A program made the translations under genes and the position numbers. From contig NZ_JABBOU010000081.1 of assembly GCF_018853465.1 (NCBI RefSeq), forward strand, positions 1 to 10,294: a DNA stretch of 10,294 bases, read 5' to 3'. Shown in pieces: positions 1 to 6,065 of the stretch. The notes beneath the pieces are model-generated. The model was not told where the DNA came from. It saw only the letters and a program-made list of their open reading frames with translations, and searched no databases. This DNA is from Acidithiobacillus montserratensis (GTDB taxonomy: Bacteria; Pseudomonadota; Gammaproteobacteria; Acidithiobacillales; Acidithiobacillaceae). Position 1 is the first letter of the stretch. Each line of letters starts with the position of its first letter.

Positions 1-257
1 GCCGCCACTCCCGCCTGCCGCAGAGCATTGACCTGGTCTTCCATCAAGGCGATGAGCGGCGATACCACCACTCCCGCACCGGGCTTCGCCATGGCGGGTA
101 TCTGAAAACATAAAGATTTCCCGCCACCTGTAGGCATCAGGACCAGGGCATCCTGCTCCTGCATGAGTGTCTCAATCACTTCCTGCTGCGGCGGACGAAA
201 CTGCTCGTAGCCAAAAGTGTGGCGGAGAATATCGAGGGGAGAGCGGGCAGTTTGCAT
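1..257 (-). CDS. recQ: ATP-dependent DNA helicase RecQ, N-terminal part (runs off left edge)
   Basis: The first 85 codons of a RecQ-family 3'-5' DNA helicase are present; the rest lies beyond the left edge. Visible in order are the RecQ motif 0 region (about residues 11-27, with FGYEQFRPPQQ), the Walker A motif (about 42-48, PTGGGKS followed by LCFQIPA), and motif Ia (about 64-76, VVSPLIALMEDQV). This run is diagnostic of RecQ rather than other superfamily 2 helicases. By family knowledge RecQ unwinds branched DNA in recombinational repair. The chosen start is the ATG at 255-257, where the conserved domain begins about ten residues in, as in other RecQ proteins. No strong ribosome binding site precedes it. 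It sits 68 bases downstream of apaH on the same strand and may be read with it. Confidence 0.93.
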   Translation of the reverse strand, partial: MQTARSPLDILRHTFGYEQFRPPQQEVIETLMQEQDALVLMPTGGGKSLCFQIPAMAKPGAGVVVSPLIALMEDQVNALRQAGVA

Positions 258-325
258 GTTGCCAGAGGATAGCCGCAAAAGCGGACAGGGCCAACTATAT
301 CCGTGGACTTATCGGCGGGCGGTCA

Positions 326-1168
326 TTATTCCTTGGCGCTGGGCTGGGCATACATGGGGCAGCTGATCTGATGAATTTCCGGAGTTTCCAGATCGATGCG
401 GGCAGCACTCAGCTGGCGTCCCCAGACGCAGCCGCTATCCAGAGCCAGTAAGCGTTCATGCACCAGCAAGCCCTGGGTAGCCCAGTGTCCGCAGATGATG
501 GCACCTTCGTTCTGCCGTTCAAAAAACCAGGTATGCCAGGGCGCATAAGCCGAAGCACCCTCTTTGGGCAGGGAACTTGGCCAGTTGAACTGTCCTTCGG
601 CCGTCACATAGCGCGCCCGGGTAAACACGGCTACCCGAAAGCGCTGGGCATCGTCTTCATTGCGGCAATCTTCCCAGCGATTGGGCGCCGGTGCCGCCCA
701 CAGCATTTTCAAAAAGTGTTTCCATTGCCGTCCGCTCAGGGCATTCTGCAGCTCCTGAGCGTGGGCGGTGGCGGTAGCAATATCCCAGTCGGGGTGAATA
801 GCCGCATGGACCATGGTCCAGCCGAGGCTGCTGTCATGGTGGAGCAAGGGCATTTGCCGCAACCAGTCCAGCCAGTCCCCGGCATTTTTATCGCTCAACA
901 GGCTGCCCAAGGTGTCACTTTTTTTAGCCGGAGCAATGCCTGCCCAGCGGGAAAGCGCATATAAATCATGATTGCCCAGCACTATCTGCAAGTGATCTTG
1001 CCAGTGGAAAAGCCTTTTCAGGAGTGGCCGACTGTCAGGACCCCGGTTCAGCAGATCTCCCGCCAGCCATAAGTGATCTTCTTTGGCATCAAAATGGATT
1101 TTTTTGAGCAGGTCGTTGAAGGGTGCACAACAACCCTGCAGGTCCCCCAGTGCATAAATGGCGGCCAT
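326..1168 (-). CDS. apaH: Symmetrical bis(5'-nucleosyl)-tetraphosphatase ApaH
   Basis: A 280-residue metallophosphatase that by family knowledge hydrolyses diadenosine tetraphosphate (Ap4A) to two ADP, and also acts on Np4A made under stress and on NpnN RNA caps. The metal-ligand motifs are in the expected order: GDLQGC at 8-13 (Gln in place of the usual His, a variant I know from other ApaH proteins), GDLLNRGP at 37-44, GNHD at 65-68, VHAAIHPDW at 120-128, and GHWATQG at 227-233. Length matches the family (about 270-280). The start follows the dsrE-like stop by only 4 bases (TAA, GACT, ATG) with no clear Shine-Dalgarno, so translation is probably coupled to the upstream gene. The recQ start lies 68 bases downstream. 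The domain is intact. Confidence 0.96.
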   Translation of the reverse strand: MAAIYALGDLQGCCAPFNDLLKKIHFDAKEDHLWLAGDLLNRGPDSRPLLKRLFHWQDHLQIVLGNHDLYALSRWAGIAPAKKSDTLGSLLSDKNAGDWLDWLRQMPLLHHDSSLGWTMVHAAIHPDWDIATATAHAQELQNALSGRQWKHFLKMLWAAPAPNRWEDCRNEDDAQRFRVAVFTRARYVTAEGQFNWPSSLPKEGASAYAPWHTWFFERQNEGAIICGHWATQGLLVHERLLALDSGCVWGRQLSAARIDLETPEIHQISCPMYAQPSAKE

Positions 1169-1172
1169 AGTC

Positions 1173-1520
1173 TTAGAGGGTGATGACCTGGTCGGAAATT
1201 TTCATCTGGCGGATCAGGGTTTTCATGCCGGCCGCCTCAATGCTGGTATTGAGTAATGATTTTTCTGTCTGATGCAGCCACTCCAAGCCAACGACATAGG
1301 TCCGGGCGCCCAGCTCCTGCAATTCATGAAGGAGATCCTGCTGGACTTTTAGTTGGGCGCCAGCCTGTTCATCCTGAAAGGCTAAAGAAATAGCTTCTTG
1401 CGAGAGAAAGATGCTGATCTCGACATCATCTGCCAAAGCCGAAGCGGCCATCCGCAGTCCGTGAAGGACAGGATTACCTTTGGCTTCAGGGTCAGACTTG
1501 AGAAGTATAGTCCAGTGCAT
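1173..1520 (-). CDS. DsrE-family protein lacking cysteine
   Basis: A 115-residue DsrE/DsrF-like protein (TusD/YchN fold). The signs are the start MHWTILLKSDPEAKGN, the central ISIFLSQEAI strand region, the GARTYVVGLEW stretch, and the typical ending AGMKTLIRQMKISDQVITL. Family members with a cysteine in the position equivalent to YVV-G relay sulfur; this protein has Val there and no Cys anywhere, so persulfide transfer by that route is not possible. The start at 1518-1520 was chosen because an AAAGAG ribosome binding site lies about 8 bases upstream and the family fold begins there. In-frame ATGs at 1536-1538 and 1554-1556 would add 6 or 12 residues but lack such a site. It is the first gene of a probable dsrE-apaH-recQ operon. 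Its function is unknown; a binding or regulatory role is inference. Confidence 0.85.
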   Translation of the reverse strand: MHWTILLKSDPEAKGNPVLHGLRMAASALADDVEISIFLSQEAISLAFQDEQAGAQLKVQQDLLHELQELGARTYVVGLEWLHQTEKSLLNTSIEAAGMKTLIRQMKISDQVITL

Positions 1521-1571
1521 GTTGATAAACTCTTTCATGTAATTTTGCCAAGCCATTGTTTATTAGGTTTG

Positions 1572-1600
1572 CCTAGCAGATTTGGAGGCTACTTACTAGG
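1572..1600. repeat. Imperfect inverted repeat CCTAG...CTAGG beside the operon promoter
   Basis: CCTAG at 1572-1576 and CTAGG at 1596-1600 form an inverted pair; extending each arm to ten bases keeps 7 of 10 positions complementary (CCTAGCAGAT against CCTAGTAAGT). It lies just downstream of the -10 element over the predicted transcription start, where a repressor site would be expected. The match is modest and could be chance. Confidence 0.3.
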
Positions 1601-1602
1601 TA

Positions 1603-1631
1603 ACTATAGCATGATTTTGCATGGATTAAAG
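1603..1631 (-). promoter_or_regulatory. Candidate extended -10 promoter for the dsrE-like/apaH/recQ operon
   Basis: Read on the minus strand, TGCTATAGT (1603-1611) forms an extended -10 element with a TATAGT hexamer. The -35 region about 16-17 bases upstream (TTTAAT or CTTTAA) is weak, which is common where a TGn extension is present. Transcription would begin near 1596, giving a leader of about 75 bases before the preferred start at 1520. This is the only good promoter-like sequence in the 209-base gap between the photolyase stop and this gene; I see no small gene in that gap. Confidence 0.5.
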
Positions 1632-1729
1632 AATCATCCTCTTGTCTGCTAAGGCCCGACGACAAAGTGAATATGAGCAGATTGCCCCAGTTTTTTGGAT
1701 AATCCTGCCTTGTTTGCTGTTCACGCGTT

Positions 1730-3250
1730 TCATTCAAAAAGGCATAATTGCTGACTGGATGACGGTGATTTTCGGGCCTTGGACTTACGACTGCCATGAC
1801 GATCCAGAATCTCGCGACTCTGGGCGCGGGCTTGTGGACCACCATAAGCCTGGCGTAAGCGTTGACGGGCGATTCTGGCGGCTTTCTCATGATCGACAAT
1901 GGGCAACGGATAATCCACGCCGATACGACATTGATATGTCTGTTGAATCATTTCCGGCATTCGCCAGGGCTCATGAATCCAATCTTTAGGAACCTGTGCC
2001 AGCTCGGGAATCCAACGTCTAATGAACTGACCCGAAGGGTCCTGTTCATAGGATTGTTTGACCGGATTATAAATGCGAAAGGCGTTGATACCGGTACTTC
2101 CTGATTGCATCTGCATTTGGCTCCAGTGGATACCGGGTTCATAGTCGATAAAGAGGCGGGCCAAGTGAAGTCCTGCCGCCTGCCAAGGCTGCCAAAGATG
2201 GTAACAGGCAAAGGCTGCAAGCATGGCGCGCATGCGGAAATTGATCCAGCCAGTAGCGTGGAGCATGCGCATGCAGGCATCCACCAGCGGAAACCCGGTT
2301 TGTCCCTGGGTCCAGGCAGAAAAGAGGATCGGGTCAATATGCTGCCTTTGATCTGCAAGAGCAGGATGCAGGTTGCGAAACTCCAGTTCCGGCTCGGATT
2401 CCAGCTTTTGAATGAAATGACTCCGCCAGGCAAGTCGGGCCTCGAACGCCCGCATATTGCGAGCCCAACCCTTTTCTTTGGTAAGATCTTGATTTTTTAT
2501 GGCATTGATGATCTCCCGGACCGAGATTGTGCCATAAGCCAAATGCGGAGAAAGGCGAGAGCATACCGACGCAGCGCTCAGAGGTGAAGACATGCCCCGG
2601 GCATAATCAGCAGCCCGTCGCTGCAAAAAATTCTCCAGCAGACGCATGGCCTCGCGACGTCCGCCAGTTTGGGCTTTTGAACACGCGTCTGGTCTGGTAT
2701 TAAAAAGAGCCTGAACCTGCTTCTGCACCTGAGGCCAGGGATCAGAGGAGATGGGTGCGACGGTCAGATTGTCTGGAGATAAAATCAACGATGCTGAAGT
2801 AAACTTTTTCCAGGCTGTAGACCAGCCATTGCGCGACTTCAGGCCACGGACGACTCCATTTTGCTGATATTCCCGCCAGGGGATTCCTTGTTTTCTAGTC
2901 CAGATACCGACAGACCGATCCCGGGCATAGCTCCAAGCATTTCCTGTTTCTTGATGAGACCACAGACCCAGTATGGATGTTTTACGGTGGATGGCTGCCA
3001 GTACCGGGATGATCTCCCCAACCCGCAGCACCAAGCCGCTGCCACTCAGTTCTTTGAGGGCTTGATCCAGTTCACCAAGGCTCTGCCATACGAAATGCCA
3101 ATGCCGGGGTGCGGCATCTGCCTGACGCAAAGCCTCGGGTTCAACAACATAAAGGGGTAGAACCATACCCATGGCAGCGGCTTCGACAAGGGGCTGATGA
3201 TCATGCAGGCGTAAATCCCTTTTGAACCAGACGATATGGATCCCATGCAT
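1730..3250 (-). CDS. Cryptochrome/photolyase-family flavoprotein (divergent)
   Basis: A 506-residue photolyase/cryptochrome homologue. Visible are the N-terminal alpha/beta domain (HIVWFKRDLRLHDH at 5-18), the FAD-domain start SRLSPHLAYGTISVREI (231-247), DACMRMLHATGWINFRMRAM (324-343), and TGINAFRIYNPVKQ (386-399). Class I CPD photolyases carry an NNGGWQW-type segment at the flavin; here that place reads DYEPGIHWSQMQMQSGS (369-385), so the usual Asn and Trp residues appear to be replaced. I remember this variant in other bacterial homologues, but its substrate is unclear: light-driven repair of pyrimidine dimers, or a cryptochrome-type sensor. The start at 3248-3250 is preferred because GGAGG lies 8 bases upstream and the domain begins at once. 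An ATG at 3269-3271 also has a GGGAG site, and the longest frame opens at 3343. The C-terminal tail (about 485-506) is Lys/Arg/Ser-rich. Confidence 0.88.
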   Translation of the reverse strand: MHGIHIVWFKRDLRLHDHQPLVEAAAMGMVLPLYVVEPEALRQADAAPRHWHFVWQSLGELDQALKELSGSGLVLRVGEIIPVLAAIHRKTSILGLWSHQETGNAWSYARDRSVGIWTRKQGIPWREYQQNGVVRGLKSRNGWSTAWKKFTSASLILSPDNLTVAPISSDPWPQVQKQVQALFNTRPDACSKAQTGGRREAMRLLENFLQRRAADYARGMSSPLSAASVCSRLSPHLAYGTISVREIINAIKNQDLTKEKGWARNMRAFEARLAWRSHFIQKLESEPELEFRNLHPALADQRQHIDPILFSAWTQGQTGFPLVDACMRMLHATGWINFRMRAMLAAFACYHLWQPWQAAGLHLARLFIDYEPGIHWSQMQMQSGSTGINAFRIYNPVKQSYEQDPSGQFIRRWIPELAQVPKDWIHEPWRMPEMIQQTYQCRIGVDYPLPIVDHEKAARIARQRLRQAYGGPQARAQSREILDRHGSRKSKARKSPSSSQQLCLFE

Positions 3251-3262
3251 GGCAAAGTCCTC

Positions 3263-3278
3263 CGGCATCATGATGCCG
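3263..3278. repeat. 16-bp perfect palindrome next to the photolyase ribosome binding site
   Basis: CGGCATCATGATGCCG is its own reverse complement. On the minus strand it abuts and shares one G with the GGAGG Shine-Dalgarno of the photolyase gene (3258-3263). It could be a protein binding site in the divergent spacer, or form a short stem next to the ribosome binding site in the mRNA. It also contains the alternative upstream ATG of the photolyase frame. Confidence 0.55.
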
Positions 3279-3364
3279 ATCTCCCTGCCATTGCGCAAGG
3301 CCAAGTGTTTTGGCATGGTGGAGCTATTTTGGATATCCGTCATATGGCAAGACTTGAGGTCTAC

Positions 3365-3739
3365 ATGGATAAGAATGTGCTCGATACGGAACTACAGATT
3401 TGTAGCAATCGACCCCGGACAGGATTCTACCGGGATGGGCTCTGTCGTGCCGGTGGCGATGATCTGGGAACGCACACCGTTTGCGCGGTGGTTACCGAGG
3501 AGTTTCTGCAGTACACCCTGGAGCGTGGCAACGATCTGATAAGCCCGCGTCCCGAGTATGACTTTCCAGGCCTGCGGCCAGGTGACCGCTGGTGTCTCTG
3601 TGCTCTTCGCTGGGAAGAAGCCCGCCTTGCTGGATTGGCTCCTCCCGTCGTCTTGGAAGCAACACACCAGCGCACGTTAGAACTGGTCAACTATATCGAG
3701 CTGATTCAGTATGCTTGGCGTGGACCTCTGCGTCGCTAG
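3365..3739 (+). CDS. DUF2237 family protein
   Basis: A 124-residue protein that matches the DUF2237 family as I recall it: PRTGFYRDGLCRAGGDDLGTH (17-37, given in part), HTVCAVVTEEFL (37-48), NDLISPRPEYDFPGL (56-70), GDRWCLCALRW (73-83), and APPVVLEATH (92-101). Five cysteines (13, 27, 40, 77, 79) sit in the conserved blocks, suggesting metal binding or redox chemistry, though the family has no established function. The start ATG at 3365-3367 is chosen because GAGG lies 5 bases upstream; an in-frame ATG at 3344 has a poorer site. It is divergent from the photolyase gene and 55 bases upstream of the modB-like gene on the same strand, so it may share a transcript with modBC. I see no convincing promoter in front of it. 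Confidence 0.88.
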   Translation: MDKNVLDTELQICSNRPRTGFYRDGLCRAGGDDLGTHTVCAVVTEEFLQYTLERGNDLISPRPEYDFPGLRPGDRWCLCALRWEEARLAGLAPPVVLEATHQRTLELVNYIELIQYAWRGPLRR

Positions 3740-3794
3740 AGTAGACGGAGCCGTAGTTTGGGGATTACGGATTTGGGATGAGCCGGTGCAGAAA

Positions 3795-4592
3795 ATGACG
3801 TCCTGGGGTGGTAGAAAGCGACCTGATGGCACTGCTTGGCTGGGCCCGATTCTGGCGGCGGGTGTCTTCGTTTTTCTGCTGGCGCCGTTTGCGGCCCTGT
3901 TTTTTGCAACAGACTGGGCGGATTTCCATTTTGCCCAGGGCGATATGGGCGCTATCCGGACATCGCTGCTCTACAGTGGGTTGGCGGTACTTCTGGCGGT
4001 ACTGGCCGGGACGCCTCTGGCCTGGTGGCTGGCGCGGGGACAATGGCGCGGCAAGTGGCTGCTCGACGCGTTACTCATGTTACCTCTGCTGACCCCGCCC
4101 CTGGCATTGGGTATTTTACTCAGTAGTTTTTACGGCCCTTATTCTCCGGTGGGCAGTGTCTTCAGTCAGGCGGGCATCTATCTGACCAATACTGCGCCCG
4201 CCTTCATTCTCGCCCAGATATACGGCGCCATGCCTTACTATATCATCGCCGCTCGGGCCGCTTTTGAGGGCGTCCCCCGGGATCTGGAACAGATCAGTCG
4301 CACACTGGGCCGCAATCGTCTGCAAACTTTCTGGGGCGTGACCCTGCCGCTGGCCCGCATTGGCCTCTCGGCAGGGGTGGCCCTGGCCTGGGTGCGGGCC
4401 ATGGGCGAATTTGGCATCGTCCTGATCGTCGCCTATTTTCCCCAGGGCATCCCGGTTAAATTATGGGTGAATCTCCAGGATATCGGACTCGATGCCGTGT
4501 ACCCCCTGCTGTGGATATTTTTTCTGGTCGCAGTTCCTCTGCCCCTCTGGATCGGGTTGCGCGCCAGGCGTCAGACTCAGGCCCTGTTTTGA
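3795..4592 (+). CDS. modB: Molybdate-type ABC transporter permease (ModB-like)
   Basis: An integral membrane permease of 265 residues with about six hydrophobic segments (near 15-38, 56-80, 88-111, 134-153, 188-215, 234-256). The binding-protein-dependent permease EAA loop is at 158-172 (EGVPRDLEQISRTLG), the site that docks the ATPase. Sequence style (RTSLLYSGLAVLLAVLAGTP, then LLDALLMLPLLTPPLALG) is that of ModB/WtpB-type oxyanion permeases; sulfate or tungstate cannot be excluded. The start is uncertain: ATG 3795 gives a sensible cytoplasmic N-terminus, but GTG 3786 has a better-spaced GGGAT, and the frame stays open up to 3711 inside the previous gene. It overlaps modC by four bases (TTGA). 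No substrate-binding protein gene is in the window. Confidence 0.88.
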   Translation: MTSWGGRKRPDGTAWLGPILAAGVFVFLLAPFAALFFATDWADFHFAQGDMGAIRTSLLYSGLAVLLAVLAGTPLAWWLARGQWRGKWLLDALLMLPLLTPPLALGILLSSFYGPYSPVGSVFSQAGIYLTNTAPAFILAQIYGAMPYYIIAARAAFEGVPRDLEQISRTLGRNRLQTFWGVTLPLARIGLSAGVALAWVRAMGEFGIVLIVAYFPQGIPVKLWVNLQDIGLDAVYPLLWIFFLVAVPLPLWIGLRARRQTQALF

Positions 4593-5617
4593 ATCAGGCA
4601 CCCGCAACGCTGGGCCTGCGCTGTCAACTGAAGCAGCCCGTCGCTCTCGACTTGCATTTGCAGATCAGGGGTTTTACGGTGCTGCTGGGTGTTTCCGGGG
4701 CAGGTAAGACTTCATTGCTCCAGGCCATCGCCGGACTGCTGCCGGCCCGGGTCAGCCCGTTTGGCGATCTGCCGGTAGAACAGCGTCCCATTGGTTATCT
4801 TCCTCAAGGCTATGCGCTTTTTCCCCATCTCCGCGCCTGGGAAAACGTGGCATTTCCTTTACCACGTTCAGCCCGGCGCCATACCGAAGCGTTGGCATTA
4901 TTACAGCGGGTGGGGCTGAAAGAGCTGGCAGAGCGTTTTCCCTCGGAATTATCGGGTGGTCAGAAACAGCGGGTGGCCCTGGCCCGGGCTTTGGCGCGCA
5001 AGCCGCAGTTGTTGTTGCTGGACGAGCCGACTTCGGCCCTGGATATGGCTACCCGTGACGAGGTTCTGGATGAGCTGATTCAAGAAGTGCATGCCTTCGG
5101 GATTCCCCTGCTGGCGGTTAGTCATGACCCGCATTTGGCGATGCTCGCCGATCACATGGCCATTTTGCGTGAAGGCCGCATCATTCAGGAAGGCCCCCCT
5201 GTCGAAGTCTTTGCCAGACCCCAACACCAGGCTACCGCGCATCTGCTGGGTTTTCGTAATTTTCTGTCCGGCCGTATTGAGGCACAGGAAAACGCCATAC
5301 TGCGGATTGCCGGTGCTGGCTGGCAGTTGCAGGCTGAATCCTCGTCAGCCTTGCCTGTGGGTTCCCCGGTGCAGTTGACCTGGCGGGCCGAAGATCTCTT
5401 TCTGGAAGAAAAGTCAGGACTGCCCTGTCCCAATCGTCTGTTAGTCCGGGTGCGGGCCGGTCGTGCTGAAGGGTTGTCCACCCGCATTTACCTGGAAGGC
5501 CCCGCCCCCCTGGAAATGCTGCTCTCCCGCCAGCAGGCCGAAGCCGCGCAAATTACTCCGGGAAGCTCCTTAAAAGTCTGTATACAGCCACGGCATTTAC
5601 AAATACTGGTGGCATAA
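4589..5617 (+). CDS. modC: Molybdate-type ABC transporter ATP-binding protein (ModC-like)
   Basis: The ATPase partner of the preceding permease, 342 residues. The nucleotide-binding domain shows Walker A GVSGAGKTS (34-42), the Q-loop YLPQGYALFPH (70-80), signature LSGGQKQRVALARAL (121-135), Walker B LLLLDEPTSALD (141-152), and the H-loop VSHD (177-180). About residues 225-342 form a C-terminal TOBE-like regulatory domain, which in ModC proteins can bind the oxyanion. The frame is open from 4463, but the likely start is TTG 4589-4591, overlapping the modB stop as TTGA; it places the first beta strand at the expected position and has AGG seven bases upstream. Initiation is probably coupled to modB. 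The specificity (molybdate rather than sulfate or tungstate) is inferred from the pairing and the domain layout. Confidence 0.9.
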   Translation: MNQAPATLGLRCQLKQPVALDLHLQIRGFTVLLGVSGAGKTSLLQAIAGLLPARVSPFGDLPVEQRPIGYLPQGYALFPHLRAWENVAFPLPRSARRHTEALALLQRVGLKELAERFPSELSGGQKQRVALARALARKPQLLLLDEPTSALDMATRDEVLDELIQEVHAFGIPLLAVSHDPHLAMLADHMAILREGRIIQEGPPVEVFARPQHQATAHLLGFRNFLSGRIEAQENAILRIAGAGWQLQAESSSALPVGSPVQLTWRAEDLFLEEKSGLPCPNRLLVRVRAGRAEGLSTRIYLEGPAPLEMLLSRQQAEAAQITPGSSLKVCIQPRHLQILVA

Positions 5618-5630
5618 TGCGTATAATCCA

Positions 5631-5658
5631 TTGACAGTGCTGCAAGAAAGTGTAGAAT
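5631..5658 (+). promoter_or_regulatory. Sigma70-type promoter of rpsT
   Basis: A perfect -35 TTGACA (5631-5636) is followed after 16 bases by TAGAAT (5653-5658). Transcription would start near 5665, leaving a leader of about 49 bases before the UUG start codon. It lies just after the modC stop, so rpsT has its own strong promoter and need not depend on modBC transcription. Confidence 0.8.
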
Positions 5659-5713
5659 CCCGAGTCTGAATTTTCTGCACTGACCTGCAATGCAAATACA
5701 CGGAGAGTAAAAC

Positions 5714-5992
5714 TTGGCGAATACAGCTCAGGCGCGCAAGCGCGTTCTACAAAATGAAAAGCATCGCTTGCACAATGCCAGCATGCGTTCACGTCTGCGT
5801 ACCTTTGTGAAGAAGGTGCTCAAGGCCGTACATGACGGTAATCAGGAAGAAGCCCGCATCGCGCTGCGCACGGCGGAATCGGTTATCGACAAGTCCGCCG
5901 GAAAAGGCGTGGTGCATCGCAACGCCGCTTCCCGCACCAAGAGCCGGCTTTCCGCACGGGTCAAGGCCATGGGCAACGTCGCCGCGCACTGA
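5714..5992 (+). CDS. rpsT: 30S ribosomal protein S20
   Basis: A complete S20 of 92 residues: MANTAQARKRVLQNEKHR at the N-terminus, then helical basic segments including SMRSRLRTFVKKVLKAV and the C-terminal block SAGKGVVHRNAASRTKSRLS. S20 binds 16S rRNA early in assembly of the small subunit. The start codon is TTG (5714-5716), with a GGAG ribosome binding site eight bases upstream. E. coli rpsT also starts with UUG, and there it matters for S20 feedback on its own translation; the same control here is inference. The gene stands alone with its own promoter and is followed by a hairpin before the convergent rep gene. Confidence 0.98.
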   Translation: MANTAQARKRVLQNEKHRLHNASMRSRLRTFVKKVLKAVHDGNQEEARIALRTAESVIDKSAGKGVVHRNAASRTKSRLSARVKAMGNVAAH

Positions 5993-6018
5993 GCAGGCAG
6001 CGCAGTACTGTTACATGC

Positions 6019-6044
6019 AAGGGGCTATCTTAGGATAGCCCCTT
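6019..6044. terminator. Hairpin between convergent rpsT and rep
   Basis: An 11-bp perfect stem (AAGGGGCTATC at 6019-6029, GATAGCCCCTT at 6034-6044) with a four-base TTAG loop lies in the 73-base gap between two convergent genes. It starts 26 bases after the rpsT stop and 21 bases after the rep stop on the other strand, so it can serve both. Neither side has a long T run, so it may act as an mRNA 3'-end stabiliser or a weak intrinsic terminator. Confidence 0.75.
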
Positions 6045-6065
6045 GGCGTATAGGGCTGAAAACGC

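Noticed and set aside
273..284. CCGC-AAAA-GCGG mini hairpin upstream of recQ
   Set aside because: The stem has only four base pairs and no T run, so neither a terminator nor a regulatory stem can be supported.
2263..2274. GCATGCGCATGC palindrome within the photolyase gene
   Set aside because: It is short, made of a repeated self-complementary hexamer in coding DNA, and has no supporting context.
3236..3364. Upstream extension of the DUF2237 frame into the photolyase spacer
   Set aside because: The family domain begins at about 3365, where GAGG precedes an ATG; the extension overlaps the photolyase start and shows no conserved sequence.
4463..4588. Upstream extension of the modC frame inside modB
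   Set aside because: It reads modB codons in another frame and adds 42 residues unlike any ABC ATPase N-terminus; the TTG at the modB stop fits better.
5622..5627. TATAAT just after the modC stop as a second rpsT promoter
   Set aside because: No acceptable -35 lies 16-18 bases upstream; the best match (TTTACA) is 20 bases away. The TTGACA/TAGAAT pair downstream is much better.
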